DNA of 64,000 nt from positions 6,403,501-6,467,500 of the forward strand of contig NC_085121.1 in assembly GCF_030269925.1 (NCBI RefSeq). Direction: 5' to 3'. Made by a program: the position numbers and the translations under genes. Source of the DNA: Bombyx mori (Eukaryota > Arthropoda > Insecta > Lepidoptera > Bombycidae). The notes beneath the pieces were generated by a model, which was not told the origin of the DNA, ran no database searches, and saw only the letters and a list, made by a program, of their open reading frames with translations. Shown here piece after piece: positions 21,539 through 31,974 of this stretch; the first letter of the stretch is position 1, and each line of letters opens with the position of its first letter.

Positions 21539-23218
21539 ATGCTCTCCTACATCTACCTCGCCTTGCTAGTGGCTGCAAGTATGTACATTAATTCATTGTG
21601 CTAATCTTGTATTTTCTGTGTCTTTCATTGCTTAGTATTAGTTTTCAATACTGTTTACAGGCCATGTCCAATCAACTCCCGCTGCTGCTACTGCCCAGAA
21701 CGTAATCTGCAAAGCCCGCAATGGTTATTACAAAACAGACGCGAATTGTGATACATACATTGAATGCCGGGTAAGAAACTTTCTAACTTTATGTATTACT
21801 AGCACAGTTTTCAGCTTTTCTGAATTTCAAAAAAGGTCTACCTCTAAATTAGGTACATACCAAGCTATTAAGGTGCTAAACCAAATCGAAGTATGAACAC
21901 GCTTAACTTTTCAGGACTATCAAGCTACTAACATGATATGCCCGGATGGTCTGCACTTTAATCCTAGCGTGGAATGGCCGGCATATCCTTGCGGTTATCC
22001 AGTTGAAGTGACATGTGTAGGAAGAGGGAGCATCCGTATGTTGTATCAAACTATTAGTGTAATGTTCTTGGATTTTACTACAATCTAGCCTTTCCACATT
22101 TACCGAACTTTTACTAAATATTTCAGAGCCTGCCCAAACAACACCGGATTGCCCGCACCAATATGGCATCTTCAAACATCCTAACGCTTCGCCCACCAAT
22201 TGTGGCCAGTACCGAACATGCGTAGGTGGTCGTGCTTTCGACATGGTATGCCCGCCGGGACTAGCATTCAATCCAGACTTCAGCCGCTGTGACTGGGCCG
22301 ACCTTGTACCTTCCTGTGATGCTGAAAGTGTGTAAAGCTTTTCTATTTAACCAATAACTTGCACCGTTACAATTCCTATTAAATTTTTATATAGGTACTT
22401 CCCGCTTAAATATTACGATTTACATTAATGCCTTATGATATTTTTTCAGAATTCTTGGGTTTCACTTGCCCCCCTGCTCCTTTGGATGCTATCGGCAATC
22501 CTCTGAATAATGTGATAAACTACAAGTAAGTTTTTGTTTTTTTAGTTTACATTTTCGGAATTAGGTGCCTCAAACTCTACGTACCGGGTCCAAGATTCCG
22601 TGGTAGGCCCAAGAAACGCTGGTTAGATGTGGTAAAGGTGGATGTGGAGGAGAATAACATCACCCAGAAAGATGCCGAAGACCGGGCAAAGTGGAGGTGT
22701 TTAAGTAGAAAAGCGGACCCTGGCACTAGACCCGGAAAACGCTAGGAAGAAGAAGAAGTTTATAATCCACTAGCTTTACCCGTCCATTTTGCTGGGCATT
22801 TAAAATTAACATTATTATTTCTCACAAAGATTCTCTTCATTAACGCCCCTGCAACTGGTGTAGGGAGCCCAACACTCATATAAATATTAGCCTATCCATT
22901 AAGTACATGTATTTTCTACATGGATACCAAGTTTCATGTCAATCGGATGCATGGTTCAGTAGTTATAACGGAATATCCCTAAAAACCACTGTAGATTTAT
23001 ATATTAGTATAGATTAAGATGGGCTTCACTTAGTTGTGTAATTTCTTGACAGGTACGAAGGCAACTGCTACTACTTCTTCTCCTGTGAGCAAAATCGGGC
23101 TAGATTGCTGTCCTGCGACATCGGTCTTGCATTCGACCCCACGACTGGACGGTGCGTCGACGCAGACAGAGTCCAGTGCAATGCAACGCAAAACACAAAT
23201 GACAAGAATCATATATGA
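21539..23218 (+). CDS. CPAP3/obstructor-type chitin-binding protein, copy 2
   Basis: Compact secreted chitin-binding protein, predicted 237 aa, second of three tandem paralogues. Exons: 21539-21578, 21661-21770, 21915-22035, 22127-22327, 22450-22525, 23053-23218 (714 bp, all phases close). Exon 1 is a signal peptide (MLSYIYLALLVAA). The three six-cysteine peritrophin-A domains show the usual pieces: CDTYIEC and CPDGLHFNP in domain 1, NCGQYRTC and CPPGLAFNP in domain 2, NCYYFFSC and CDIGLAFDP in domain 3, with linker CDAEKFLGFTCP. Exons 3 and 5 are 121 and 76 bp, exactly as in the neighbouring copies. A TATAAA lies at 21456 and an AATAAA at 23251. Intron 5 carries an RTE-type LINE remnant. Expected role: binding and organising chitin in cuticle or tracheal lining. 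Confidence 0.93.
22562..22762 (+). mobile_element. RTE-type LINE 3' remnant in CPAP3 copy 2 intron
   Basis: One frame reads FRGRPKKRWLDVVKVD and DAEDRAKWRCLSRKADP, then GKR and stop at 22743-22745. This is the usual C-terminal end of RTE/endonuclease-reverse transcriptase polyproteins. A short (GAA)n tail follows the stop, as RTE elements have instead of poly(A). Everything upstream is missing (5'-truncated). Confidence 0.82.
22840..23018. repeat. Probable lepidopteran interspersed repeat tail
   Basis: CCAAGTTTCATGTCAATCGG, ATGCATGGTTCAGTAGTTAT and ATATATTAGTATAGAT resemble a tail I recall from many moth introns. The class is not determined. Confidence 0.4.
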
Positions 23219-23256
23219 ACTAATTTGAACTTATACGTTGTTTTTTCAAAAATAAA

Positions 23257-23928
23257 ATTACATTCCTCGTACTGTTTTGTTTATTGATTTGCAAAGGTGA
23301 CGTGCTTATAATTCCAACGCAAAAATTGTTGGTTATTTCTGAAAGTCTTGATGTTTAATTAAAACCAGTTTTATTCAAAGACATCGATGAGGCAATAGCT
23401 TAAGGCCCTCGTGATGTTAATAGAAAGGGGTCTAGTTAATACCATCAAAGATCTAAATCTCTAATGCATTACTTCTAAGCTCACCGAAATATAACCTGCC
23501 ATTTGTATACAAAATAATAGATTATTAGATAGAGATATAATGCGAAAAGACTTTTTCCCCAACCTATTAAGTATAACAGAAATGTTTAAAATTAACATAA
23601 AAACAAAAAGAAATTAGAGACGTAAAGACCCACCATTTCAAGTTTTCATATTTCAAGCTGTAATTGATTCTAATGTATTCGAGAACATTCTTAATCTTAA
23701 GTTACTTTATTTTAAATAATTCATCTAGAAGACACGAAGTCAGAAGACACGATTAAACAAAAAATAATACGAACTCGTTTAAAAGAGATTTTATTCTGAT
23801 ACTCAGTATTGTTTTAAGATCTTCCATAGTTGCTTACAACTTAATCAATCTGATAAAACATCAATGTACCAATAATGTTATTTATCACTGAGGAAAAGTC
23901 ATCAATAAAAATTCATTAAAGTTTTTTA
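23257..23928. other. Intergenic DNA downstream of CPAP3 copy 2
   Basis: AT-rich, no ORF of note, no recognised repeat. Confidence 0.5.
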
Positions 23929-24180
23929 TTTATTATTTGCTGCTAGATCGTGAACGAGCTCACAGCCCAGCTGCTGTTGGGTTTTCATCAGAATCGATCA
24001 ACATCTACAACTCAAATGCCACCACCCACCTTCAGACATGAGTTCTAAGTCTCAGCTTTTAGAGTACAACGGCTGCTCCACCTTCCATACCGAAAGGCAT
24101 TACGGTTTCACAGCAGAAATAGACAGGGTGGTACCTGCCGTGCTGCTCCGTGGGCTCACACGATCCCCTACCACCAGCAA
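23929..24180 (-). mobile_element. Bm1-type SINE, 3' half
   Basis: Antisense copy covering the block from GGTAGGGGATCGTGTGAG back to an A-rich end at 23929. Forms one arm of an inverted SINE pair with the plus copy at 24222. Confidence 0.8.
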
Positions 24181-25091
24181 ACAGAAACTGTGTAATTGAT
24201 TTACCCAGGATAGTTAATCCTGAAGTCGTCGTGGACTAAAGGATAAGACATCCGGTGCATTCGTGTCGAGTGATGCACCGATGTTCGAATTCCAGGCGGG
24301 TACCAATTTTTGTAATGAAATACGTACTCAACAAAATATGTTCACGATTGACTTCCACGATGAAGGAATAACATCGTGTAATAAAAATCAAAATCCGCAA
24401 AAATTATAATTTGCGTAATTACTGGTTGTAGGACCTCTTGTGAGTCCGCGCGGGTAGGTACTACCGCCCTGCCTATTTCTGCCGTGAAGCAGTAATGCGT
24501 TTCGGTCTGAAGGGTTGGGCAACCGTTGTATATATAATGAGATCTTAGAACCTTATAACTTATTATGGGTGGCGCATTTACGTTGTAGATGTCTATGGGC
24601 TCCAGTAACCACTTAACACCGTGGGCTCACACGATCCCCTACCACCAGCAAACAGAAACTGTGTAATTGATTTACCCAGGATAGTTAATCCTGAAGTCGT
24701 CGTGGACTAAAGGATAAGACATCCGGTGCATTCGTGTCGAGTGATGCACCGATGTTCGAATTCCAGGCGGGTACCAATTTTTGTAATGAAATACGTACTC
24801 AACAAAATATGTTCACGATTGACTTCCACGATGAAGGAATAACATCGTGTAATAAAAATCAAACCCGCAAAATTATAATTTGCGTAATTACTGGTGGTAG
24901 GACCTCTTGTGAGTCCGCACGGATAGGTACCACCGCCCTGCCTATTTCTGCCGTGAAGCAGTAATGCGTTTCGATCTGAAGGGTAGGGTAGCTGTTGTAA
25001 CTATACAGAGATCTTAGAACCTTATATCTTATTATGGGTGGCGCATTTACGTTGTAGATGTCTATGGGTTCCAGTAACCACTTAACACCAG
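24150..25091. repeat. 471-bp direct tandem duplication (two units)
   Basis: The unit starting GTGGGCTCACACGATCCCC at 24150 recurs at 24621. It spans the end of the minus SINE, a short unique spacer (CAGAAACTGTGTAATTGATT) and most of the plus SINE. The copies differ by a few substitutions and small indels. Confidence 0.88.
24222..24620 (+). mobile_element. Bm1-type SINE, first copy of a tandem duplication
   Basis: Head at 24222 (GTCGTCGTGGACTAAAGGAT, GTTCGAATTCCAGGC), central and 3' blocks, then abruptly cut at AACTTAACACC (24620) without its tail, where the duplicated unit restarts. Confidence 0.85.
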
Positions 25092-25130
25092 GTGGGCTGT
25101 GAGCTCTTCGACCCAACTAAGCAATAATCT
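24693..25130 (+). mobile_element. Bm1-type SINE, second copy of a tandem duplication
   Basis: Same head and flank as the copy 471 bp upstream, but this copy continues through the 3' domain to AATAATCTAAAAAAAA. The first copy's tail is missing, so the duplication boundary lies inside the SINE. Confidence 0.85.
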
Positions 25131-25569
25131 AAAAAAAAAAAAATTTTTTTTTGAGCATTTCTCGCGAAGTTGAGAATCTGTCTTGGTTAGTAAACTGTTA
25201 TGTCTGTCGCTATTTTGAAGCCATCAATCACCCGGTTTGAATAACCGAATAATAAGAACGGAAAGATTGTTATTCTAATACAATCAACAATTACCACCTT
25301 ATGTCTCCAGACGGGCGGTGTTTGCTTTGTGGGGTCTGGTAGAAGCTTTATATTAGAAGTGAACTCGAACGTATGTTTCAACCTCGAACCTACCGCGTAA
25401 AACTAAGTGACGACAGGAACTGCATTTCTCTTAAAAACAAGAATGAACATTTTAAGCAAATTTTCTCTAGGCAATTGATATCTAGACTGCGGTGTTTATA
25501 TAGAGATAATAGAGCAGAAGTGTAGAGTTTGGAAATGAAAAGTAAAGGATGGGTGATAAAAATAACTCT

Positions 25570-25680
25570 CAACGAGGGTTGGGTAGCGACAGGAGGTTTT
25601 AGTCAGTTCGACTCCGACATGCCCCGCCCTCCATGCCCAGGGGAGGGCGGAATTCCGGCGATTTCCTCCTGAACAAAAAC
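25570..25680 (+). mobile_element. 3'-end fragment of an R1-like LINE upstream of CPAP3 copy 3
   Basis: A GC-rich stretch with GACAGGAGGTTTTAGT, a CATGCCCCGCCC..GGGAGGGCGG hairpin, CCGGCGATTT and CCTCCTGAA, then A-rich. It parallels the last 90 bp of the LINE at 16700-16783 (GGCAGGAGTTTTTAGT, CATACCCC..GTGGGG, CCGGCGATTTTCTCCTG). Most likely a severely 5'-truncated insertion of a related family. Confidence 0.6.
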
Positions 25681-25994
25681 TGTCAAAGTGGCAGTCAATC
25701 GTTTACTCAGTCTTTGAAGAAAAGAATAAGATTGCGTAAATACAGTGCAACCTTAATTTAACGAACCTCAATATAACGACGTCGGCGATAAAAAAATATT
25801 AATTTCTCTTTTCTTCATAAAAATATACAAAACCAACAAAATTCCAATGAACTTGTTATTTATCTATCGATGAATCGATTTAAAAACACATTAAATTAAC
25901 ATTTGTTTAATTGTTTTTAACATTAATTATATTAAAATTATTTAAAAGGCTTTTCAATAGCACTCCAACACCAGTGTCATTTTATACGTGAATT

Positions 25995-28900
25995 ATGTTC
26001 GAAGTTATGTCAAAATTCAAATTCATTTTTATTCTGCCACTCTTGTACCACGGTAAGAACTTTAAATTCTATTTCTTTTATTTAATGTATCTGTGCCGCT
26101 AAAACGCTAATACGGTATGTTTATACCGTATTATAATGTTTTTATTATGCTTATTACAGCAGTAAATGCAGCGGAACAACAGAGCGGCTTACATTACTAT
26201 GGAACTTCTTACGTTCGGGACCAAAGTCCAAGCATTACTACATCAGAGGCTATCAAATCTGCTTCTCCTCAACCACGATACATTTTGGCACAATCGCGGA
26301 CGGTATCCAGACCTATTACGATAGATTTTCTCCCAGGAAGACGACAACCTGCGGTTGTAATATCCCGGACAACACCAACAAATGGAATTAATCCCTGGAC
26401 TCCGCCTTCAATGACTACCTCTTCAACTCCGCCGCCATATCCGAAATCACCATGGACAATTACAAGTAACGCAGATCCTTCATCATCATTGACAGTTACC
26501 AGCAATTCGGAGCCGATTAATTCATATCGACCATGGCAATCAACACAGAGGCCATACTTCACGACGACACCGACACAGACGCACATCATAAATGCAACAA
26601 TCTCGCCCAATTTAATCATAATGTACCCGGGAGCATCAGCGGGAACTTCAATACCACCATTTCTTCCAAGTGGAACAGGAGTGACATCGCACATTACAGG
26701 AATAACAGATGGTCAACCAAGACCCACACTTCCGCAGCCCGTTCAAACTAACTATCCGTACCCTCAATCAAATACATTTCAGACAACAGATAAACCACTG
26801 CCCGCATTGGTGTCATCGCAAACTCCTCCTCTTTCTATAGTATCAGTCACAAGGCCTCCTCCAACAACACCGTGGACAATCTCTACAACTGTAACTGAAC
26901 CTCCAACATCCCCTCTGTATACTGGGTCCCAGAAATCAAACGAGCCTGAACCAAGTCCGCCAAATCCTTCGGTAACAGCGCAACAAAACGTTTTGTTTGG
27001 ACCAGGTCATTTATCGACGAATACATCCGTTCCTGAGCCTCAACCCGAACAAGTACCAATATCGACTTTACCCGGCCTACAACCAAGCCCGATAACAGGA
27101 CAAACAATTGAACTACAGCCAGATATAAGTTCCAGGCCTGCCTCAATAATACTGCCAGTTCGTCCTACTCCTCAACCAATCCCTAACCCTATATCCCAGC
27201 CACAATCAATTCCAATTTCGGAACCGAACTCTGTTTCTGTGCCACAAGGAGAATTACCGTTATCACCACAACATCCACTTTATCCAAACATAACACCGCG
27301 ACCTGTTCCAGTTCTTATTTCACAGCCAACAGAATTCCTAACGACAACTACTCCTTTATCAGAGCTTCAGCCAGTTTCAGCACAGCCAGCTGTGCCGCCA
27401 ATAAGCTTTGTGACACAAGAAACTGAAACAAGGCTCGAGCCACATCCAATCCAGATACCTAAACCTAACCCTCAACCGGCACCGGTGCTTTTACCAGTTT
27501 CACCACCAACTCCTTATCCAAACATTTGGTCACAACCACCACAGCCTACACTCTTTCCCGCTCAAAAGCCAATAGATGTACGCCAGCCTCCACCGCCTAT
27601 GACTTATGCCGCGTCATATTCGAAAACGACTGATTTCGTTTGCAGAGAGGCCTATGGCTACTACCCTGTAACTAATGAATGCGACACTTACATTGAATGC
27701 AAGGTAAAGCATGATGTTGATTGAAAATCTCTCAAATAACAGATGTGAGCAGTTTTAAACCGTTTATTATTTTTCAGCAAGGTATAGCCGTCAAACAAAG
27801 TTGTCCCGACGGGCTACATTTCAAATCGAGCACGCAATGGCCAGATTATCCGTGCGCATACCCTTCAGACGTTCAATGCACATCGGGGTCCATCAAGCGT
27901 GCGTAATTTGATTACTTTTATAGATACCACATACTTTTTTCTTCCAAATTTACTAGTCTACAATATAAAATAAATATTTCAGAATACGCGAATCCGACGG
28001 CAGAATGCCCACATGAATACGGTTTTTATCCGCTTAAAGAGAGTAATTGCAGCAACTATATCATGTGCCACGAGGGAAAACCAACAATAATGCACTGTCC
28101 TTACGGCCTCGCGTTCAACTTCGATAAAAACAGCTGTGACTGGCCCGAGAACGTACCGGCTTGCAATGTTGATGGTAAGTCATTCTAAAGTATCGAATCA
28201 AAATAATTTCCTATCACAAATACGTCAAACGCGTTCAACGTTAAGCACAACTTGAAACATTTGGAACAAGATGGAACGAAACCTTTCCCGATGCAGAACA
28301 CAAAATAAACCACTGATCTAGCTTAAATTCAAAACATTAAGCATTTGCTAAGTTAAGAATAAGTAGCTGTCATTTACAAAAAATTTGTGATACCATAAAT
28401 ATTGTGCGTTACCTATATATATATTTTTATATTAATAAAGATTAATTTTTTTTATTGCTTAGATGGGTGGACGAGCTCACAGCCCACCTGGTGTTAAGTG
28501 GTTATTAGAGCCCATAGTCATCTACAACGTAAATGCTTCCACCCACCTTGAGATATGAGTTCTTAGGTCTCAGTATAATTACAACGGCTGCCCCACCCTT
28601 CAAACCGAAACGCATTACTGCTTTACGGCAAAAATAGGCAGGGTGATGGTACCTACCCTTGCGGACTCACGCGAGGTCCTACCACCAGTAATTACGCAAA
28701 TTATAATTTTGCGGGTTTGATTTTAATTACACGATGCTATTCCTTCACCGTGGAAGTCAATCGTGAACATTTAATATTTACGTATTTTATTAGAAAAATT
28801 GATACCCACCTGCGGGATTCGAACACCGGTGCATCGGTAGATACAAATGCACCGGACGTTTTGTCCTTTGGGCCACGACGACTTCATGTGATCATTTTAT

Positions 28901-30412
28901 GAATTTTCAAAACCGCCATATTATTATATCCTAGCTTTTGGGAACGGTTCGAGACATACTGTTGATCCAAAATCTCTTTTATCTTTAGGGCAATTAAATT
29001 TTTCGTTGTTATTCCATGTTCGTTCAACAATTGCTTTTTTTATTATTTCAGCGTTCAAAAATTTCACGTGTCCAACTCCACCTATAAATGAAGTCGGCGA
29101 TCTTTCAGACACCATGCATAAGTACAGGTAAGTTTTCTATCTGTATGCATTATTCACTCAAAATAAATCACAAAAGCTCACTACTCAATAATACAATGAA
29201 ACGCAAATAGTATGTACCGTGCGCATCTAAATTTGACATGGATAATGCATGGAAATAATAATATAATGTTAACACATCGAATTTAATAGTATGATTCACT
29301 AACACAAATATTAGACGCTTACAGCTCTAACACAGCTTAAGATTAACAGCTTCAGAGTAAGCAACGGCGGATCCAGGGGGGGGGGTCATGGGGGGTCATG
29401 ACCCCCCCCTGAGCTAGTACCAGGACTTGAACTAACTTGGACTAATTGAAGAACATCATGATTTATTTATTATCTATTGTTATCAAAATTAAATTATAAG
29501 TTCTTAACTTGCCCACGACTATGTGACCCCCTCCTGGCGCCAAAGCTGGATATAGGGAATCTTTGTGTTTAGTGCGAGTGTTTTAACTACTCGACCGCGT
29601 AAAAGTTAACTTAAATTATTTGTACATAGACACTATGTACCTAATAATTAGGTACAAAGTCGCTATCAGCTTAAAAATGACATATTATCTACATAAAGTC
29701 TACACCAATTCAAAGCGAGTTAAAATACAAGTACAACCTGATTTATTAGTATGAGAGAGCTATGATTTTATTTTATTTGAATAATATATTGATCGACCAC
29801 TTTTAGCAGGCTCCACATTATGTTTTACCGAATAGAACAAATATATCTGGAATGCATGCATATGTTTAATATTTAATTGAGCTTTGAATACGAATAAGGC
29901 ATTGCAAAAAGACGATTGCCATATAAAAATAAGGAATTTTTACTGGTGGTAGGACCTCTAGTGAGTCCGCGCAGGTGGGTACCACCATCCTGCCTATTTC
30001 TGCCGTGAAGCAGTAATGCGTTTCGGTTTCGGCTTGAAGGGTATGGCAGCCGTTGTAAGTACACTTGAGACCTTAGAAATTATATCTCAAGGTGGGTGGC
30101 GCATTTACGTTGTGGATGTCTATGAGCTCCAGTAAACACTTAATACCAGGTAGGCTGTGAGCTCATCCACCCATCTAAGCAATAAAAACAAAAAAAAAGG
30201 AAAATCAAGTAGAAGAATTAATCGAGAATTTTAATCAAGCTAACAATACCACTATTATTTCTAGGTATGGCAACAGCTGCAGCTTCTACATTGTCTGCCA
30301 TAGAGGATATCCACGTCTGTTGAGTTGCGATCCCGGCCTATCTTTTGATCAAGAATCGGAATCTTGCATAGATTCTGCTCTTGTACCTAACTGTAACATG
30401 GGTCAAAAATAA
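25995..30412 (+). CDS. CPAP3-type chitin-binding protein with long Pro-rich N-terminal region, copy 3
   Basis: Secreted chitin-binding protein, predicted 712 aa. Exons: 25995-26052, 26160-27703, 27778-27898, 27983-28174, 29052-29127, 30265-30412 (2139 bp, all phases close). Exon 1 gives a signal peptide with core FIFILPLLYHAV. Exon 2 is 1544 bp where the sister genes have 110-155 bp. It encodes about 490 residues very rich in Pro, Ser, Thr and Gln (many PQP, TTP and PISQP runs), then enters the first half of domain 1 (CREAYGYYPVTNECDTYIEC). The rest follows the paralogue plan, with linker CNVDAFKNFTCP. The Pro/Thr region resembles a mucin-like or extensible linker, possibly O-glycosylated (inference). 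Introns 4 and 5 contain Bm1-type SINEs. AATAAA occurs at 30569. An in-frame ATG at codon 5 is an alternative start. Confidence 0.92.
28449..28890 (-). mobile_element. Bm1-type SINE, near full length
   Basis: Full order on the minus strand: tRNA-like head near 28885 (GGCCCAAAGGACAAAACGTC, GTTCGAATCCCGC), central GGTGGTAGGACCTCG block, 3' domain and A-rich tail at 28449. In intron 4 of CPAP3 copy 3, antisense to it. Confidence 0.87.
29355..29560. repeat. Possible degraded hAT-like MITE
   Basis: CAACGGCGGATCCAGGGGGG at the left and CCCCTCCTGGCGCCAAAGCT then GGAT at the right are roughly inverted. Lies in CPAP3 copy 3 intron 5. No clean target duplication, so tentative. Confidence 0.4.
29941..30186 (+). 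mobile_element. Bm1-type SINE 3' part
   Basis: ACTGGTGGTAGGACCTCTAG to CATCTAAGCAATAAAAAC in intron 5 of CPAP3 copy 3, ending about 80 bp before the last exon. Contains a small local duplication (GTTTCGGTTTCGG). Confidence 0.83.
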
Positions 30413-30574
30413 ATTTAGTTTTACTTCATTTTCTAGGATTTTTTTTGCGACACCTTTCGATATATTATTATATTTTTAGTAAATAATACCTATCTTTTGT
30501 TTTTTGTTTTTATTTACTTTGTCCAAATGGATAGCAAAAAGAAAATAACCTTTAATATAGAATTTTGTAATAAA

Positions 30575-31974
30575 GGGCCGCATCCGTGTCTATTTTAAGA
30601 AAAAGTTAAATTACATTGTATTGTTGTGTATTGCCCCCTGTTTGCTTATTGTATTATTTAGAATCTTTTTTAATCAATGCAAATAATTAAACTGGCAATA
30701 CAAATAGAAATGAATAATTATAGTAATAGAACACAAAGCATCTATAATCAGAATTATTTTCTCTCTGAATTATCTGTTTTGACCTCGCACATCGCTTGAA
30801 CAACTGATCGCAGCTTAAACAGAACGACAGATTGAAATCATTACAAAAATATAGGTTTTCTTTCAGTAAAACCGGATATTGCAAAAAGTCGTCATTTCAT
30901 TTTTGGATTTCACTTCTTCGCTGTTAGATGTTACAATGATTACGATGATTATAGTAATAAAATTAATACAAAAGTAAACCTGTCACCCGGCATTGTCGAT
31001 GAAAGTAACGCTTTCATGTCTTATGTTCGATTTGAATAGTTTTGAATACAAAATTACAACCCACTAAACGTTAAAGCAAAGTTATAAAGTCTGCGGTAGG
31101 CAGCGACTTGGCTCTGCCCCTGGCATTGCTGAAGTCCATGGGCGACGGTAACCACTCACCATCAGGTGGGCCGTATGCTCGTCTGCCTACAAGGCAAAAA
31201 AAAAAAAAAAATCAGAGCTTTGTATTTTTTGGCTACAGGGCTTTGTATTTTTAACACATATTACTTTTTGAAAAAATAGTGCATGCATATTTTGAACCAC
31301 CAAATAATACTCAGCCTCCTAGTAAGACTCCTAGTTAGTTCTCATTTTGTTTATTTTTACTTTTTATTTTTTTACTTTATTTATCCTTTCCGCTTTTTGT
31401 GTTAATGACTTTGCCTTTTGGGCGGTATTCCCTTTGCCTGCTCAATTCGACCATAGAAACCAAGTAAAAGTTTGTGGTGCTTTTATGATTGGTTGTAGCT
31501 AGTAGGTAAAACCGTAGAACCAATAGGATAACAGAAACTTAAAAAATGGTAGCAAAAAGAACAATAAAATCATTTTTCTGCGAAAATAGCGCGATTTTGG
31601 AATTTTCTCAAAATATCTTTAAATTTAGTGGTACATTAATCCATTATTCTTGTACCTTGCTGTGCCAAAATTGTAAAATCAATGTGTAATCACCATTTAC
31701 TCTATGCTTAAACAAAGATATTGCAAGCAAATTAACGGAAACAGGCGGCCCCTCCGAGATGTTCCGCTAGCGCAGCCCTGGCGGACATCGTCCCAGTTGC
31801 CTCAACGGATCGAACAGCTGCGTAATCGTGAAAACGGACCAAAGTTACACCACATAATAAATATTTTCTTCAATTATAACTGGAAGAACACTAATAAGTG
31901 ATGATGAGAATAATTTAGTGAAAAGTGGTACATAACTACAAGAATAAGAGCGGCATTCGTGATTTCAATGAAAC
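30575..31974. other. Intergenic DNA between CPAP3 copy 3 and the zinc-finger gene
   Basis: Apart from the LINE 3' end at 31095-31211 nothing is recognised. The last few hundred bases presumably hold the promoter and 5' UTR of the zinc-finger gene. Confidence 0.5.
31095..31211 (+). mobile_element. LINE 3'-end family (BMC1/L1Bm-like), short copy
   Basis: GGTAGGCAGCGACTTGGCTC, CCTGGCATTGCTGAAGTCCA, CGTATGCTCGTCTGCCTACA and a poly(A) tail. The block recurs at 6374, 40341, 47213 and 57562. I associate it from memory with Bombyx L1-type LINE 3' ends; the name is tentative. Confidence 0.72.

Noticed and set aside
26269..26694. Minus-strand ORF of 141 codons
   Set aside because: Antisense shadow of the Pro-rich exon of CPAP3 copy 3; Val/Gly-rich complement of Pro/Thr codons.
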